From Triplophysa rosa (Eukaryota; Chordata; Actinopteri; Cypriniformes; Nemacheilidae): DNA of 64,000 nucleotides. The stretch is from NCBI RefSeq assembly GCF_024868665.1, contig NC_079899.1, positions 23,553,572 to 23,617,571 on the forward strand, given 5' to 3'. Shown in pieces: positions 1 to 12,800 of this stretch (position 1 is its first letter; each line of letters opens with the position of its first letter). A program made the translations under genes and the position numbers. The notes beneath the pieces were generated by a model, which saw only the letters and a list, made by a program, of their open reading frames with translations, made no database searches and was not told where the DNA came from.

Positions 1-2318
1 AAAGCTTAAGGATTAAAACATAACAATACAGTCTTAGATTTCCAAACAAATGTAAACACCAAGCGTAAACAGGCCCTGGGATAATAATCAATGAAAAGCC
101 CATGATTCTCCGCTATCTGCAATCTTGGGAAGCAGTAGGAATCAGTGTCTACCAGCAGCACCCCAATCCGACAGGCCATAACTCACCGGCAACCAGATAA
201 ATGCATCTCTATTTAAATGAGTTCTTTGGCTGACCTCTAAGAAAGTGCTGCAGGGTTTTTCGGTGGAAGAGATCCCGTGTAATGGACGGCGGGGGGAGAG
301 CCGGGCAGGTGATTATTGTGAAACGCATTGTCTCAGTTATAGACCTTTTCCCCCTCTTAGCTTCTCCCCCGTGTATCGTCAGAGCTCGGCCGGCCGTCAG
401 GGGAAGGGTCGTCTACACCCCGAGGAGAGAAACAGGGCCTTGCAGAGGTCACTAGAGCCTGTGGGGAGAGGAGGGGACAGGAGTTGGTGGTCTCAACAGG
501 ACTCTGCAGTTCATTTGCATGTAATCAGAGCTGCTGAAAACAGGCTTGAGGGAGTCAAGGGACACTTTTGACTGGAGCTATATTTGATGTTGGCTTACAG
601 GGGGAGGGGGGCTTTTCAATGGCTTTCAAAAAGCACTTCGTTAAGGTTTTTGCATGATACAAATTGCAGAGGTTGTTGCTATGTGGCAAGTGCAAACATT
701 GGGATTCCACATCATTATAGTAATGTGTTGCTGTTTCTTCGTGTTGGTTGTATAGTTGTCTAAGGATACCTGGTTTGGCTCGCTCTAATGAATGATGTTT
801 ATGGTACAGACAGCACAACTTATAAACGCATTGATGAGTCTGTTGATATGTCCATTTAACTTCGTACATAAAACCTTTTTGTTTTCTAAAAAAGTCCCAA
901 ACATGTAAATAAGTTTTGACAAAAATGTCAGAGAGAACCTTATAATTCCAAGGTGACGGATTGTATCGTTTGTTTCATTTTTTTCTCGTAAGCAATTTTA
1001 AGAAAGACATCTGAGACAAAGTTGATACTTGATATAAAATACAATAAAATAAAACACAACTAAGAACTTCATTCAATCTTCTGAGCTATAAGAGCATCTA
1101 CTGAACAATAACAGAATTGGCAAGTACACAAGCCTCAAAATATTTTGAATCATGTTTCGTTCCAAGTGTCTCACACACATTTGTTTCAATTTTAGTGATC
1201 CGGAAAGCACAAATGATGTACTTTGTGGAGCATGAAATGTGTCTTTGTTGTCTGGATGGTCAAACAGGGATAAATAAACAGAAAGTCTTTTGTCACCTGT
1301 GCGTATAGACAAATTTGGCCGGGAGCATAAACTACTTTAATTGAAAGATGTAGAAAATGTAAAAAGAGCTCAAACTTGAAGGTGCAGCATTAGTTTAATC
1401 TTGCATTTATTGGACAGATACACTATATAATGTCATTTGTGTCATTCAATAATTATACAGAAAACAAATGTGTAATCTTCTGCTGGTAATGTAATCTCAT
1501 AGCGGCCACCAAGATTGGTTGTATAACTTCTATGACTTCATCTCAAAGTTTATATTTGATATATTTGTTAAAAGTAGTATTTATTATTGATATTTTTTAG
1601 TTTGTAGATCTTTAAGTCAAAATTTATTTTTAGTATAATCAATAACATTAAACCATTGACACATCAGTACACATCAGTTTCTTTGGTCTGTGTAGTTCTG
1701 CTTTGCAGAATAATACAGTCACAGAGAATAATATATGAAAACAGAACCGTGGAGAAACGTGATGTCAGCATTCAAAATTTTCATTTAATACCCATCTAAT
1801 GTGGATGACCTAATGGTCAGATTTCCTGAACTCTAAAAGCCAGCTGTAGGAAAACATTTCTGTCATTCAATCTTGTTTTTGTCATCGTAAATTACCTTAA
1901 ATACAGGCACTAACGTGGGCCGTAATAAGCCAACAGAGGGGATGTGAGGACATCCAACGGCCATAAACCTGCCTGACTGAGTCTGAGTCGCTGACTGTAA
2001 AACAATGAACTCATGGGAGAAAACCGTTCAACAGGTAATGATTCAAATTATTCTAATGGAACGTTAATAGCTTTGTTTATGGACCGTTGACTTTCTGGTT
2101 TTCCACCATAAATTCAGCAGATCTGTCTGTCTCTCAACATAAACGCACACACGTGAGTCAGTAAATCTCTCCTCTCTCTCTCAGACCAGACTTTCATGAT
2201 TAAAATGTAAGATACTTCATGAGACAGCAGGTATAATTGCTAATGTCTTGTGTCTTTCCGTCTCATTAGAAGTAATGACTGCTGTTTCCTCCATATCAGC
2301 TACTGTGGTTTGGTGTAC
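1..2318. other. Non-genic tract, no supported gene
   Basis: AT-rich DNA in which all open frames are short and lack codon structure or recognisable domains. The segment about 240-560 is noticeably richer in GC than its surroundings and contains no repeat that I recognise, so it could be a conserved non-coding block. Nothing else can be supported. Confidence 0.5.
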
Positions 2319-2722
2319 ACTGTAAAACTTTGCTGTAGTTTTTGCAGCAGGTTTGCCAGTAACTTACTGTTGATTTAATTACTACTTAATATACTTTCCA
2401 ATTAATACTGCTTTCAATTACTTTCATCGAAATGAAAACACATTGACTTTTGAGACTCCAAATGAGCAAGAAGAGACTGGCATTAGCACAGCAACGCTGC
2501 AAAAAATGACATTCTTCCTAAGCATTTTTCAATTGTTTTCTGTAAAAATATTTAAAACTTCTTAAATTACGATACATTTACATAAGAAGAAAAGTGACCC
2601 AAGGTATTTAGTCTGAAAGAAAAATATATAAACTAGGTAAGTTAATGCTTAAAACAAAATTGTACATTAAATCTACAGTAAGCAGCGAACCTGCTGCGAA
2701 ATTACAGCAAAGTTTTACAGTG
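2319..2722. mobile_element. Foldback MITE with ACTGTAAAACTTTGCTGTA ends
   Basis: The left end reads ACTGTAAAACTTTGCTGTAG and continues through GCAGCAGGTTTGC. The right end is its near-perfect inverse (GCAGCAGGTTCGC near 2690, then TTACAGCAAAGTTTTACAGT ending at 2721). The inverted repeats are about 55 bp and the interior is AT-rich and non-coding. This is a non-autonomous DNA element; I cannot name its superfamily because no clear target-site duplication is visible. Confidence 0.75.
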
Positions 2723-3703
2723 AACATCATTTATACTTTACCGAATCCTTCCTGGCAGAAAAGAGGTATTTGCAAAGAAAGTCTCATTAAAATCTCAATG
2801 AAATCAGTTTTCTGAAATTACTTAGAAAAACATTCACTAAAGAACAAACTCAGAAAGTCATCGACCAAAAGTCTGATATGTTATCCACATGCATTTTAAT
2901 TGCTTTATCCTATTTTTTTATTTACTTGTCTCATCTTTGTCTCCTTTATTCTCCAAGTGAGGTTTTGAAGATTTTGACGCAAACAGCATTCTGAACCGTT
3001 TTCAATTGATAATGCGTTACAAATATCCGAAATGTTTACAAACTATTTGGACAGATATCTTTGTACAATACAGTACTTCATCAGTGACGCTATGGGTGGG
3101 GTTGGAGGTCCAGCCATTTGTGCATCTGAGAGGCCAAACATAGATCCGAAGCCTTTATCTACAGTGTGACTGTATGCAAGTGTAGATAACACTCCTGGCA
3201 AATATACACCGATGTTTACCAAACACTCTTAAAAGAGAAGCTTTGTCTCGGAAAAGCTGAGCATGTTGTCCTTCTCTTGATGCAACAAATTAAGGTAAAA
3301 ATCTCATTGCATGTCAAATTTAAAACTGTCCTCATGGCCTCTGGGCGGTTAAAGAATGTATCACAATGAACAACTGTGTGCTGTGTGGCGCGGCATGTAT
3401 TGCAGATTTGGAGCTTCCCATTGGCTCTTGAACACTGGCAGCAGAACAGAACACAGCCACATATGGAACATCCCATTTGTCAGAATTATTTGCAGTGCTG
3501 GGAAATAGGTGCTGCGTGTATGTTTCTAAGTGGCTCGATGGCAGTGACTCATTAGCTGTGCCATCTGTATTTATGTGTGAGAGCTGTAGAGGCTTTTATA
3601 GGCCATTCTGAACGGTGCATAACAAACACTGCTGCTATGAATAAATATACTTCACATTTATATTGTTTTACGTTCATGCAGACATGAAGTGCTCACTCAT
3701 TTG
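2723..3703. other. Non-genic tract
   Basis: No coding potential, RNA gene or clear repeat can be supported here. The minus-strand frame at 3216-3476 is cysteine-rich but matches no domain I know and has no gene context. Confidence 0.5.
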
Positions 3704-3762
3704 TAAGTTGCATTGGATAAAAGATGCTAATAAATATAAATGCATCCAAAGCAACTTACAGT
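3704..3762. repeat. SINE tail fragments in inverted orientation
   Basis: The stretch AAGTTGCATTGGATAAAAGA with the following TGCTAATAAAT resembles the 3' tail of fish tRNA-derived SINEs, usually AAGTCGCTTTGGATAAAAGC followed by CTGCTAAATG. Immediately after it, CATCCAAAGCAACTTACAGT is the reverse complement of the same tail. These are two scraps head to head with no tRNA-like head. Confidence 0.5.
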
Positions 3763-4053
3763 AAAGGGATACTCCACCCAAAAATGAAAATTCTGTCATG
3801 AATTACTCACCCTTTAGTTGTTTCATATCTGTATACTTTTTTTTTCTGTTCAACACAAACGAAGATATTTTGAGGAATTTGGGAAAGCAAAACGTTTTTA
3901 CTAGTCAATGATGCCCCAGAAATGTCAGTTGCTAACATTCGTCCAAAATCTTCCTCTGTGTTGATCAGAACAAAAAAATGTATACAGGTTTGGAACAACT
4001 AGAGGGTGAGTAATTTTTGACAGAATTTGCATTTTTAGGTGAACTGTCCCTTT
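3763..4053. mobile_element. Cyprinid inverted-repeat MITE (AAAGGGATA..TGTCCCTTT)
   Basis: The left end AAAGGGATACTCCACCCAAA continues into AATGAAAATTCTGTCAT, and the right end is its inverse (ATGACAGAATTTGC style, then GGTGAACTGTCCCTTT). I recognise the AAAGGGATAGTTCACCC family as extremely common in cyprinids; it may be an Angel-like element, but the name is uncertain. Further copies lie at about 13562-13790, 24880-25176 (right part only) and 48059-48964. Confidence 0.8.
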
Positions 4054-4172
4054 AAAGATCATTCAAACTATACATTTTATCAGTATGTGAATTTATAATT
4101 TAAAATGGTTCAATAACGCATGATGTTACTATACTTTGTATAATTTACAACAGGATCTGCACTTTTATTTGC

Positions 4173-4742
4173 TTAAAGGAGTCATTCACCGGAAGTATGT
4201 GTTTTTCTTTGTCTTTTGTGTGTTATAAGTTGCCCATGCATGTATTAGTCACGTGAAATTGCAAAAATTTAAGTGTGGGAACAAAAGATGTATTTTATCT
4301 AGAAGCGAATGCTCACCCAGACCTGCCTGAAACGCCTCGTGTAACCACACCCCCACAACTTGACATCAGCTCGTGGAGTGATTTGACTAAAACCGCCCAA
4401 ATCTACACGCAAGTAAGGTGGGCGTACCTGTCAGTACAATTGCTTTGAAACCTGATGTTCCAAATATGGTAAGAGGAGTTACATTTCCATCACACAATTG
4501 CAGTATTCCACCAATCACTACGCAGTAGTGAACTGGCCAATCATAGCACACCTCGCTTTTCAGAACGATGAGCTTTGTAAAATATCCTCGCGTTTGAGAG
4601 AGGCGGGGCTAAGAGGAGATACAAACATGCACGGTATGTGGAAAATACAGCGTTTTTTAACCTTAAATCGTGTATAAACATTGTAATACATCTAAAGCAA
4701 ACAATAATATTCGTTTTAGCCGTGTCATATGACCCCTTTAAA
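4173..4742. mobile_element. Non-autonomous element with AAAGGGGTCATATGAC ends
   Basis: Terminal inverted repeats are AAAGGAGTCATTCACC on the left and the inverse of AAAGGGGTCATATGACACGG on the right, both flanked by TTAA. The interior holds GC-box-like motifs and the AGGCGGGGC segment that I recognise from a widespread cyprinid repeat. The diagnostic end lies on the right, so the element reads best on the minus strand. No protein is encoded. Confidence 0.75.
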
Positions 4743-4860
4743 TAGAAGATTTTTGTTATAAGAGACAATAAAAACAACTTTGTGGATCAAAACAACTTTC
4801 CTGGTTAAAAAAATCAATTAAATGAATCAAGTCAATGAATTTGTGACAGCTGAATGTAAC

Positions 4861-5023
4861 ACCGTGTCTACACTGGACGCGACCGATGCGACGCGACACG
4901 ACAAAAGAAATTATAATTATTTTACATTATAATTTTACATTTTGTCCACACTGGATGTGGCGCGAACCCATTAAGAACAAGCAGGTTGTCATGTCGCGCC
5001 TGTCGCGTCCGATGTAGACACGG
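4861..5023. mobile_element. Short MITE with CCGTGTCTACA ends
   Basis: The left end ACCGTGTCTACACTGGACGC and right end GCGTCCGATGTAGACACGG are inverted repeats of about 20 bp. TGTAAC flanks both sides, consistent with a target-site duplication of 5-6 bp. The element is 163 bp with no coding capacity. Confidence 0.7.
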
Positions 5024-8000
5024 TGTAACGTTTTTTACAAGCCAAACTTGTCAGACTCTGAGTAACGTTTACTTTATTTAATCCACAAAATAAACTTAAT
5101 TCTATGAAATAAGTATAATGAACTACACAAATGCATTTCAAATGTCTCCACCATGTTTTATAATTGCCCAAAAATCAAATTTTATTAAATTAAAAATTGA
5201 CCACGTATTTACGCTGCATGCATTTCAACACTCATGAGCATCTATCACTTCACTATGACAAGATGTTGTTAAAAACATTTTTACATGGTTTGTTATACTG
5301 TATTAATGACCCCATAGCAGATCTGAACTGATATAATATGTGAATCAAAGTGTCATGAAGTGTTTAAATGTACAGATTCTAATGATCTGTTATATAATAA
5401 TCAGCATTATATAACATATTGGTTAAATCATTTCAATTTATTTTACAGCATTGCCGAGTAACTAACACTTATGTCCATCACGTCTATTTGACAGGGTCTG
5501 ATGTCCAGCCTGTTTTGTTCAGAGTTCCAAAACAAAGCCATGAGGTTTATGGAGCTTCAGGTTTCTAGACTCGTGCTTCCTTTGGTGAAAATCGGCCATT
5601 CCAGAAAACATGTGAATGTGTTGAAATAGCTGGTTTCTATGAAGGGTTTAAAGAAGTGTGAGCCAAGACTGACATTTTTTCTTCAACTTATTTTCTCTAA
5701 ATGGCCTTACAGTTGAAACCCAAGCAAGCATATGAACATATATAAATATGTAATCTTTGGAAAGGAAATATGCTAAAGTGAAGTGGCACGAGTGTTATGG
5801 GCCCGGAGAGAGAGCTTCAAATAATCCGTTACAACTGTAAAACACATTTTCAAGTAGCGTGTCGACATGTCGCTCATGCAGGCATTCAGACCCTACTGTA
5901 CTGAAAGATGTTTCCACATTGCGTTGCCCACAACTCGAAACACTTTTTCTGCTAAACCGCATGTGCTGAAAGGTGATCATTAGCAGGTAAAGTGAGACCA
6001 GGGAGCCTGATGCTCACATGGCATTTGAAGTCACGACGCTGCCCAGTTTTGACCTGCTGAAACTGATACCAGACAAGCAGCGGTGGAGAAAGTTGCCGTC
6101 CCTCTGCTATACTGAGACAACTCAATGTTTACAACACTAATGGCCTGTAGACGTATGAGAAGAGTCATTCTCAGTAAAAACACTTAAGAAGTTTCACCTG
6201 AATAGAGCTTGTGTTTACATGCCACGCACAAGCCGTTCACACTCTTCTGAAAGAAATCAATCGAGCACTACACCGTCTTTCAGATGAAACGAGGCGGAGT
6301 TGTTGTTTACTCTGCACCTGGGTAAGAACTTAAAGTAAAATCAATATGACTCAATTTACTGTTGCAACATTTTCTGTCTTTTTTCAGGTCTGGACAAGAA
6401 AGCAAAACACAAACCTGTTTATCTGTAAAAGAGGAGTGTGTTCTGTGTGTGTGTTTGAAGGGCATTTATGCTTTTTGTTTGTGTATTACAAAGTGTTCAA
6501 TACAGGGAAGATACAGTAATGCAATATAACAAACAAACCCTTCCCTCTACTGTATTTTAACACTGATGTCAATAGATTGAAATAATGAGGTACGTAGTTT
6601 ATAAAATTATTCTCTCTTTTATAATTTTCGGTTTAGTGATAATGCAAATGACTTTTGTCATTAGATTTCATCTAGAAATGAATTCAAAAGCATATATAAT
6701 ACAAAATAAAATGAATACTTTTTTTGATTTCATTTTATTGCTCTTTGATTTATTCTCATTGATCTCTAGGAGTAATAATTAGATATTAAGGAAATTTCAT
6801 CTTTGATTTTTCTTCCTTATGGGTAAAATATCGTTGTGACAACTAATTAAGAAATTTATTAAAATAAATGTATTATATTTAATTATATGTATAATTTTGT
6901 AAAATATATATAATTAAATATATATTTATTTTCTAAAAATTATATAAATTATGAATAAAATTGTTTGTATATATATAATTAAAAATATTTGTTTTAATTT
7001 ATTTTTGTTAAAAAGTGTTAAAACGTGTAATTTAAAACATGTATATGTTTTAAAAATGTATTTTAAATGTAAATGTGAAAAAAGTAAATGTGTCTTTAAA
7101 AAGTTGTTTCTCCACCAGTTAAAGACACGAGAGCCGTTGTTTGAATCCTTGTGCTCTTATTCATCCTTTTTAGACATTTTAATGTCTTATAGGTAAATGC
7201 ATTAACTGTGTTAAATGTAGCACAGTTAAATATATTTACTTAATCTCATAAATTCATGTGTCAACTTTGGCACCCCTCCTTTACACGCATATACGTCGTC
7301 TACAGTATCCCTCCTTGGAGTGACGTTTTGGTTTCGGTCGGTTTCAAAGCCAAGAACGATCCACTAGAAAGAAGTCGTCTTTGCTTTGATGGGCTTTAGT
7401 GACTATTGGAAGAGAATAGGAAGGGGTGAGAAAGCGGGGGGTGGCAGGAAGACACTGCTGTGATGGTGGCGAGGGTGGGACACCTCAGCTGGACCCGGCT
7501 TTGAAATGGACGCCTGACCGTGGGGGGAACGGGAAAGAAAGAGTCCGATTCAGGGAAATACCAACAAGTTGTCTTCCCGGGAATCAGAGGAACTTAGGCT
7601 CCATACAGCTCTAACCAAATGCATGTGCCTCTGCTTTCAACTCGCTGCGGCGCTGTTATTTGTCTATTAGCATTAGTGGATCAATGGGTGCAGTTAAATG
7701 GAGTCCCAGTTTGCTACAGCGGTTTCTGTGGGGGTTAACATTAATGAAAAGGCAACGCTGTGGCTCGAAGTGAAAATGAATTCAGAGTTAGAAAGCAGAG
7801 ATGAAGCTGCTTTGAAGTGGCCTGGAAAGATTTTGGCCAGTCTTGAGAGAAGCGGTTTCTCAAATCCTGGCACCCCGCGCTTAGTTTTTACTACAATTGG
7901 CAACCTCCAGGAGATCTGGAAAAGTGAATATGGAATAATCTTTTAAGCACAGCTCCAAGTCCTTTCTTCTCCGCAGTCACGAAAAAGCCCTTTTTGTTTT

Positions 8001-9409
8001 TTTATCTGTCTGTAATAGCGTGTTTCACACTACATATTAAAAACAGTTCCAAAGTTTTGGGGAGGAGCGTGTCCGTGTCATCTGGCCAATCACAGCGCCA
8101 CGAGAATATAAACGCCCGTTTCAACTCTCGCCAACAATTCCTCAGGCATCTCCTCTCCACCTTTATTTTCATAATTAGGTCCATGGGGGAACTTTACTCT
8201 TGAGTCCAGTCTCACGATAAAGTCCATGCATTTTGGATTGCCGGTTAAACCTGTTTAACTTTTGCACAATTGCTTGTTTATATTACATACACACCTTAAA
8301 AATACAAAATGCATTTTAAACATAATCAGTCTATGGCTGAATTAAAAGTAAGTTTGTCTGTCGCGTTACATGTTGACATGCGAATTACTACTATGTGCAA
8401 ACCAAAACCAATCCTAAAATCATGCAGAAACAACAACTTGCTTGCACTTGTTCATAGAAAGGCAATCCTTCCTGTCAAAGCATCATCTTGTGCATGTTGT
8501 TTTTGATTTGCACTCATCTCTCCAGGGCCGGATGACAGCTGACCTAGAGCAAACAACACCAAGACGCAAGGAGCACCGATGGCTGCACGCTTACCAAATC
8601 GATACGAAAAAGCTACAGACAACCTGATGTGTAAAAAGCAGATTCCCAACAGCTCCGCTTCTCACCTCACTGGGTTCATCAGTGGTCAAGATAAGCGGCC
8701 CAGAGGAGGAACCACAAGCTTCCAGCGCGAATCCCTGTGGGTATCAGTTCACCTGGTGTCCAATCAAATCCATCTGAGACTCACTCACTCACTCACTCGC
8801 CATCCCTCTACACCACCAGACAATGACACCGCTTTAGCGTAGCAACCATAGCAACATTTGTAAGGTTAAGATGCTGCAGTAAATCCATGTTTTCACTTGA
8901 AATCTGATTTGATTTGTGGTTGCATGTATTCATTTACTGTAGGAGTGTTTTGCACATGTAAGGTTTCATGAATGGTGTCACACAAACAGAACCCCCCCAC
9001 CTAGTGATTTCCCAGGGGTGATTCAGAGGTCACAGAAAGGCCATTTCTAGCTGACCTATTTAGACTTCTCGAAACCTGTTCACTATGCTCATTTGAAGAC
9101 AATGTGAAATTGATTCCATTTAACTTCTTCGTAAATGGTCCTGATCTTTTTGAAATGTGTAGGTTATGGTTAAACAACAACCTATTTTTGTTTGTTTCTG
9201 ATTTTTTATAGTTTCTAAAGAAAATGTGAGTGATGCTTGTCTTGATAAACTTGGTGACAAGATGCTGTGAGATGTTGTGAGTGGTTGCCAGGACATTGCT
9301 TATGGTAGTTGGTTTCTATTGTCATCAGATGGTTCTGTGCAAATTAATATTTTCACTATTTTTTATATCTGGCCAGACGACAATCACTAAGAGTTACTAA
9401 GAGATTAAT
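5024..9409. other. Non-genic tract with AT-rich block
   Basis: No gene can be supported. The block 6780-7080 is extremely AT-rich, with many ATATAATTAAATA-type runs. An ACTC tetranucleotide run occurs near 8780-8798. A GGTTGCCAGG-type dispersed repeat lies near 9270-9330. The short open frames at 7426-7614, 7698-7946 and 8309-8842 show no domain and no plausible splice context. Confidence 0.5.
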
Positions 9410-9702
9410 GCCCGGTTTCAAAAACAAGTCTTAAGCCTAGTCCCAGACTAAAATGCAAGTTTGAGCTGTCTTAACTGAACATGACTTGCAATGACAGATC
9501 CTAAAACATGTCAGTGCTGTTGTTTTGTCTCAAGATTCAAACTAGCATAGTTTTAGCAAAGGAAACAGCCGGCTGATGGGTTGGCTGGGAGGGGGAAACA
9601 GTTTCTAATTTGTGCCGCATTTTTATAAAAGCTACTTAAATATCCTAATTTAACTAAGGCCTAGTCCTGGATTAAGATAAACCCTGTCTGTGAAACAGAG
9701 CC
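9410..9702. mobile_element. MITE with GCCCGGTTTCACAGAC ends, carrying a 66-bp patch
   Basis: The left end GCCCGGTTTCAAAAACAAG and right end CCTGTCTGTGAAACAGAGCC are inverted repeats. The interior (AGTCCCAGACTAAAATG, then TTGTTTTGTCTCAAGAT) matches the second copy at 34145-34382. Positions 9552-9617 are foreign to the family and match 10899-10964 at 64 of 66 bases. Confidence 0.75.
9552..9617 (+). repeat. 66-bp direct repeat, copy A (inside MITE)
   Basis: The segment begins TTTAGCAAAGGAAAC and ends TTTGTGCCG. It differs from the copy at 10899-10964 at only two visible positions. It replaces the short stretch found between GTCTCAAGAT and CATTTTTATAAAAG in the sibling MITE at 34 kb. Confidence 0.85.
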
Positions 9703-10898
9703 TAAGAGTCTTTTGAAAACGCAAACTACTGCAAATAAACAGACATTTTGTATGTCGTAAACATAATCTTGACTGTCTAACTGAATTTTCCGTGAACTCA
9801 ATTCCCCCCTGGCCACCCCGAAAGGAGCCGCCCAATTAGAAGGTGCCGCTAAATAAGAATGGAGCTGATTCTCATTGTAAGAGCCCAGATGGTAATACAG
9901 GCTTACCTGTTTCCACAGGCCCCCTGAGATGAGCTGGGGAAAGAAGAGAGCGGCTCACAGCCAATTTATCCTCCCTCGTCAGGCTACATGTGCTGCTGCC
10001 GAAATGCACCCTGAAATTTTCATGTTACCTCGACTGGAAGATAATTAGGAATGTCTGGATTTGGCAGTCGGGGCGAGCCGTGACACGCCGCCGATGCGTG
10101 GAATAGGGCTATCGGTTACATTAACCCGATTAAAAATATGAGTCACTGACATCGTCTATTTTGCTTGTTTATAGCGTGTTGAGAGATGGAACATGAACTG
10201 TCGCCCGAGACTACAAATAATCAATCAATGATGTGATGGTCCATTGCTCGAGTGGAAGTATGGAGTCAGCACAGGTGAATGACATTAATGAGCATGGGCA
10301 GTTGTGATGATGTAACGGAAACCTTTTGTGAATATGATTTTGTCGTCCTTAAATGTGTGTGTACATGTTCAAGATCAGGTTGTACAATATGACAAGCAAA
10401 AATCACACCATGTACATTTTGAGACTCAAGGTTATCTTCTTCTAAAGGAATAGTGATCGAAAACATCTGATCAGGCTATATTTCATTGCCGTGACCCTGG
10501 CCAACTTTGCCACATCTGTGACGTCGAGCGACGTCCTCCGCCCGCTGTGTGTAAACGTGCACAAGCTGTCACCGATCGATCTAGCTCCCGGTGTGTTTCA
10601 GAGGTAAGGTGACCTGTCATGTTATTATCTCGTCAACCAAAAAGGACAAAAGCCTTCCGCATGGTTGCAGTCATCCATGCTTACTGTGGTTGCCTTGGAA
10701 ACCAGCTGCTCAGCAGGAATTTTGGAAGTAACTACCGGCAGGAGGGGTACACCCCTCTCTAAAAATGGGTATTGAGCCCCAATGAGAATGTGACGGTTCA
10801 GAGAACTGCACGGGTCAACACAAAGTGAGCTGTTAGTTTAGCATCTTTGCTTTCGAGCTCACGGTGCAGGGTTTTTTGTGTGGTAAAGCCTCGGTCTG

Positions 10899-10964
10899 TT
10901 TAGCAAAGGAAACGGCCGGCTGATGGGTTGGCTGGGAGGGGGAACCAGTTTCTAATTTGTGCCG
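10899..10964 (+). repeat. 66-bp direct repeat, copy B (probable donor)
   Basis: This segment lies in otherwise unique DNA about 1.35 kb downstream of copy A, in the same orientation. It differs from copy A by an A/G and an A/C change. Being in unique DNA, it is the more likely source of the patch in the MITE at 9410-9702. Confidence 0.75.
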
Positions 10965-12679
10965 TGCACCACGGTTGTTCTACCCTACAGGCGGCCATTG
11001 CGTGCTGCTAGTCAAGCGTGGATTCTACAGGCTAGAAGGACTTCTTGAAAATTATTAGACTAATTCAAGTGATTTAACAGACTCCCCCTGTTTTGGGTTT
11101 TGGGAGAAGCTAGCGCAAACCAAGCAAGGTTTCTTATTTGCACCTAATCCCTGTAATTTTAAACCCATTAATCTCATTCATATTTCAAAAGTGCTTTTGC
11201 TTCCCAGGCCGCAGGGTTCGGAGATTGAGCGGGGATATACATTTCCAAAAGCCATCTTAAAATAAATCACCGGTTATGTTAAGAACAGAATACTAACGTG
11301 CTGCATGTTACATACCCGCATTGTTGCCACATTAACTCATTATGACACAATTTTAGCGAGTTAAAATAAAATGATCAGTTATCACTATTTATTTGTTATT
11401 ATTTATTTGTGTATATATTTTAAATTCACTTATGTGTAAAAATGTCTCAATTCTTGGGTAACCTGTCTTAAATTGAGTTGATAAGATTAATTGTGTTCAC
11501 AATATACATACTGCTCAAGTAAAGGTAGAAACACCTTTAAAGGGATGGTATGCTTTTCTAAACATAGCTGTCCTCTTTGGTAACTCCCGAGCATGTCTTT
11601 CTTTGGCCTGGGCGTAAGAAATGGAGTTTACACTAAACCAACATCTTACCCAACACTTGATGATTAATGGTATGATCAGATTCGCTCGCTGCCTTAAAAT
11701 ACCCACAGAGATGCAAGACGCGAAGCCTTCTAAATCATAAAAACAGCATTGGCCATCAGCCAGTATAAGAGATCAGATCGGTCCGTTCAAATATCAGCAA
11801 CTCTAGATGTTGGGTTGGGTGGAGTAATGGGGAAAACAGAACGCCTGACGAACAGACGCGTAAAGATGGCAAGCGGCAGCATGCAGCGCTGCAGGCGAGA
11901 GATGAAGACGTTGATTGCTCCAGGGATAGGAAATGAAGTGGTCAGAGAATACACCACATGGTAATCCTCCATCTCTCCCAGGCCGCACTGGTTTCCGTCT
12001 CCCCGTCTGTCTCTCAGGAGAATGGGAACGGATCTGGTGTTCTCTTATTGCCAGTTGTAGAGCACTGGGCCCATGTTTTCTCAATTGCACTGATGAGACA
12101 GGCTGGCTCCTAATAAACGCAGGCCTGCTTTAAATGACGGGGTTTAATTTCATATTCACTGATGAAGGGCTGTGGAAAAAGCGTGGCACAGCCTCAGACA
12201 AGCAGAATGGGGCTTGAGTTAGTGTCCAAAACCTATAGCTACTGCATTGCTCAACACTTAGTCAGTGACCTGTCGCCAACAACTGCACTGCAAGCAAAGG
12301 ATTGTGGGATATCATAGACGGTGAATCCAAACACAAACACATTTCTGACATGTCTTCAAAACCTGAAAAGGCTGGCTGTGTGTTTAGGGCTTAGATTTCT
12401 TTCTAGATGAATTTCATTTCCTGTGAAGATGAAGTGTGCTGTTGAGCTGATAAGGGGACTTGGGGGACGTGTTTGTAATTAGCTTGGGTGTAAACTCATT
12501 TCACAGCACCTTGTGGGGAGGCAAATGTTTTCACAAATTTATCTGCATAATTGACAGAGGTGTTAATCTAGTTGGGAAAAACCTGCTGGCTAGACAAAGC
12601 AAAGAATAGACCGACATGAGGAATGTGGATGTATGATATAGCTTAACATTCTTTTAAATAAAAAACTGCGTCAAAGCTG

Positions 12680-12800
12680 CGTTATGGTGTTGTGGGTGGT
12701 TGTCTAGGCGTTGATGTGCAATTGTGTTTTTTGTGTGTTGCTACGTATCCACTAGAATGTTGTTAGGGTTGTTAGGGCATTGCTAAGTGGTTGCTATGGA
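12680..12800 (+). repeat. GGTTGCTAGG-type dispersed repeat
   Basis: The tract is built from variants of TGGTTGCTAGGGTGTT. Similar blocks occur at about 9270-9330, 21334-21395, 31530-31620 and 34497-34560, and in reverse orientation at about 33585-33630. They look like decayed members of one simple-repeat-based family. Confidence 0.55.

Noticed and set aside
4173..4742. GC-box and promoter-like motifs near 4380-4620
   Set aside because: They belong to a widespread repeat element rather than to a gene; nothing is encoded downstream.
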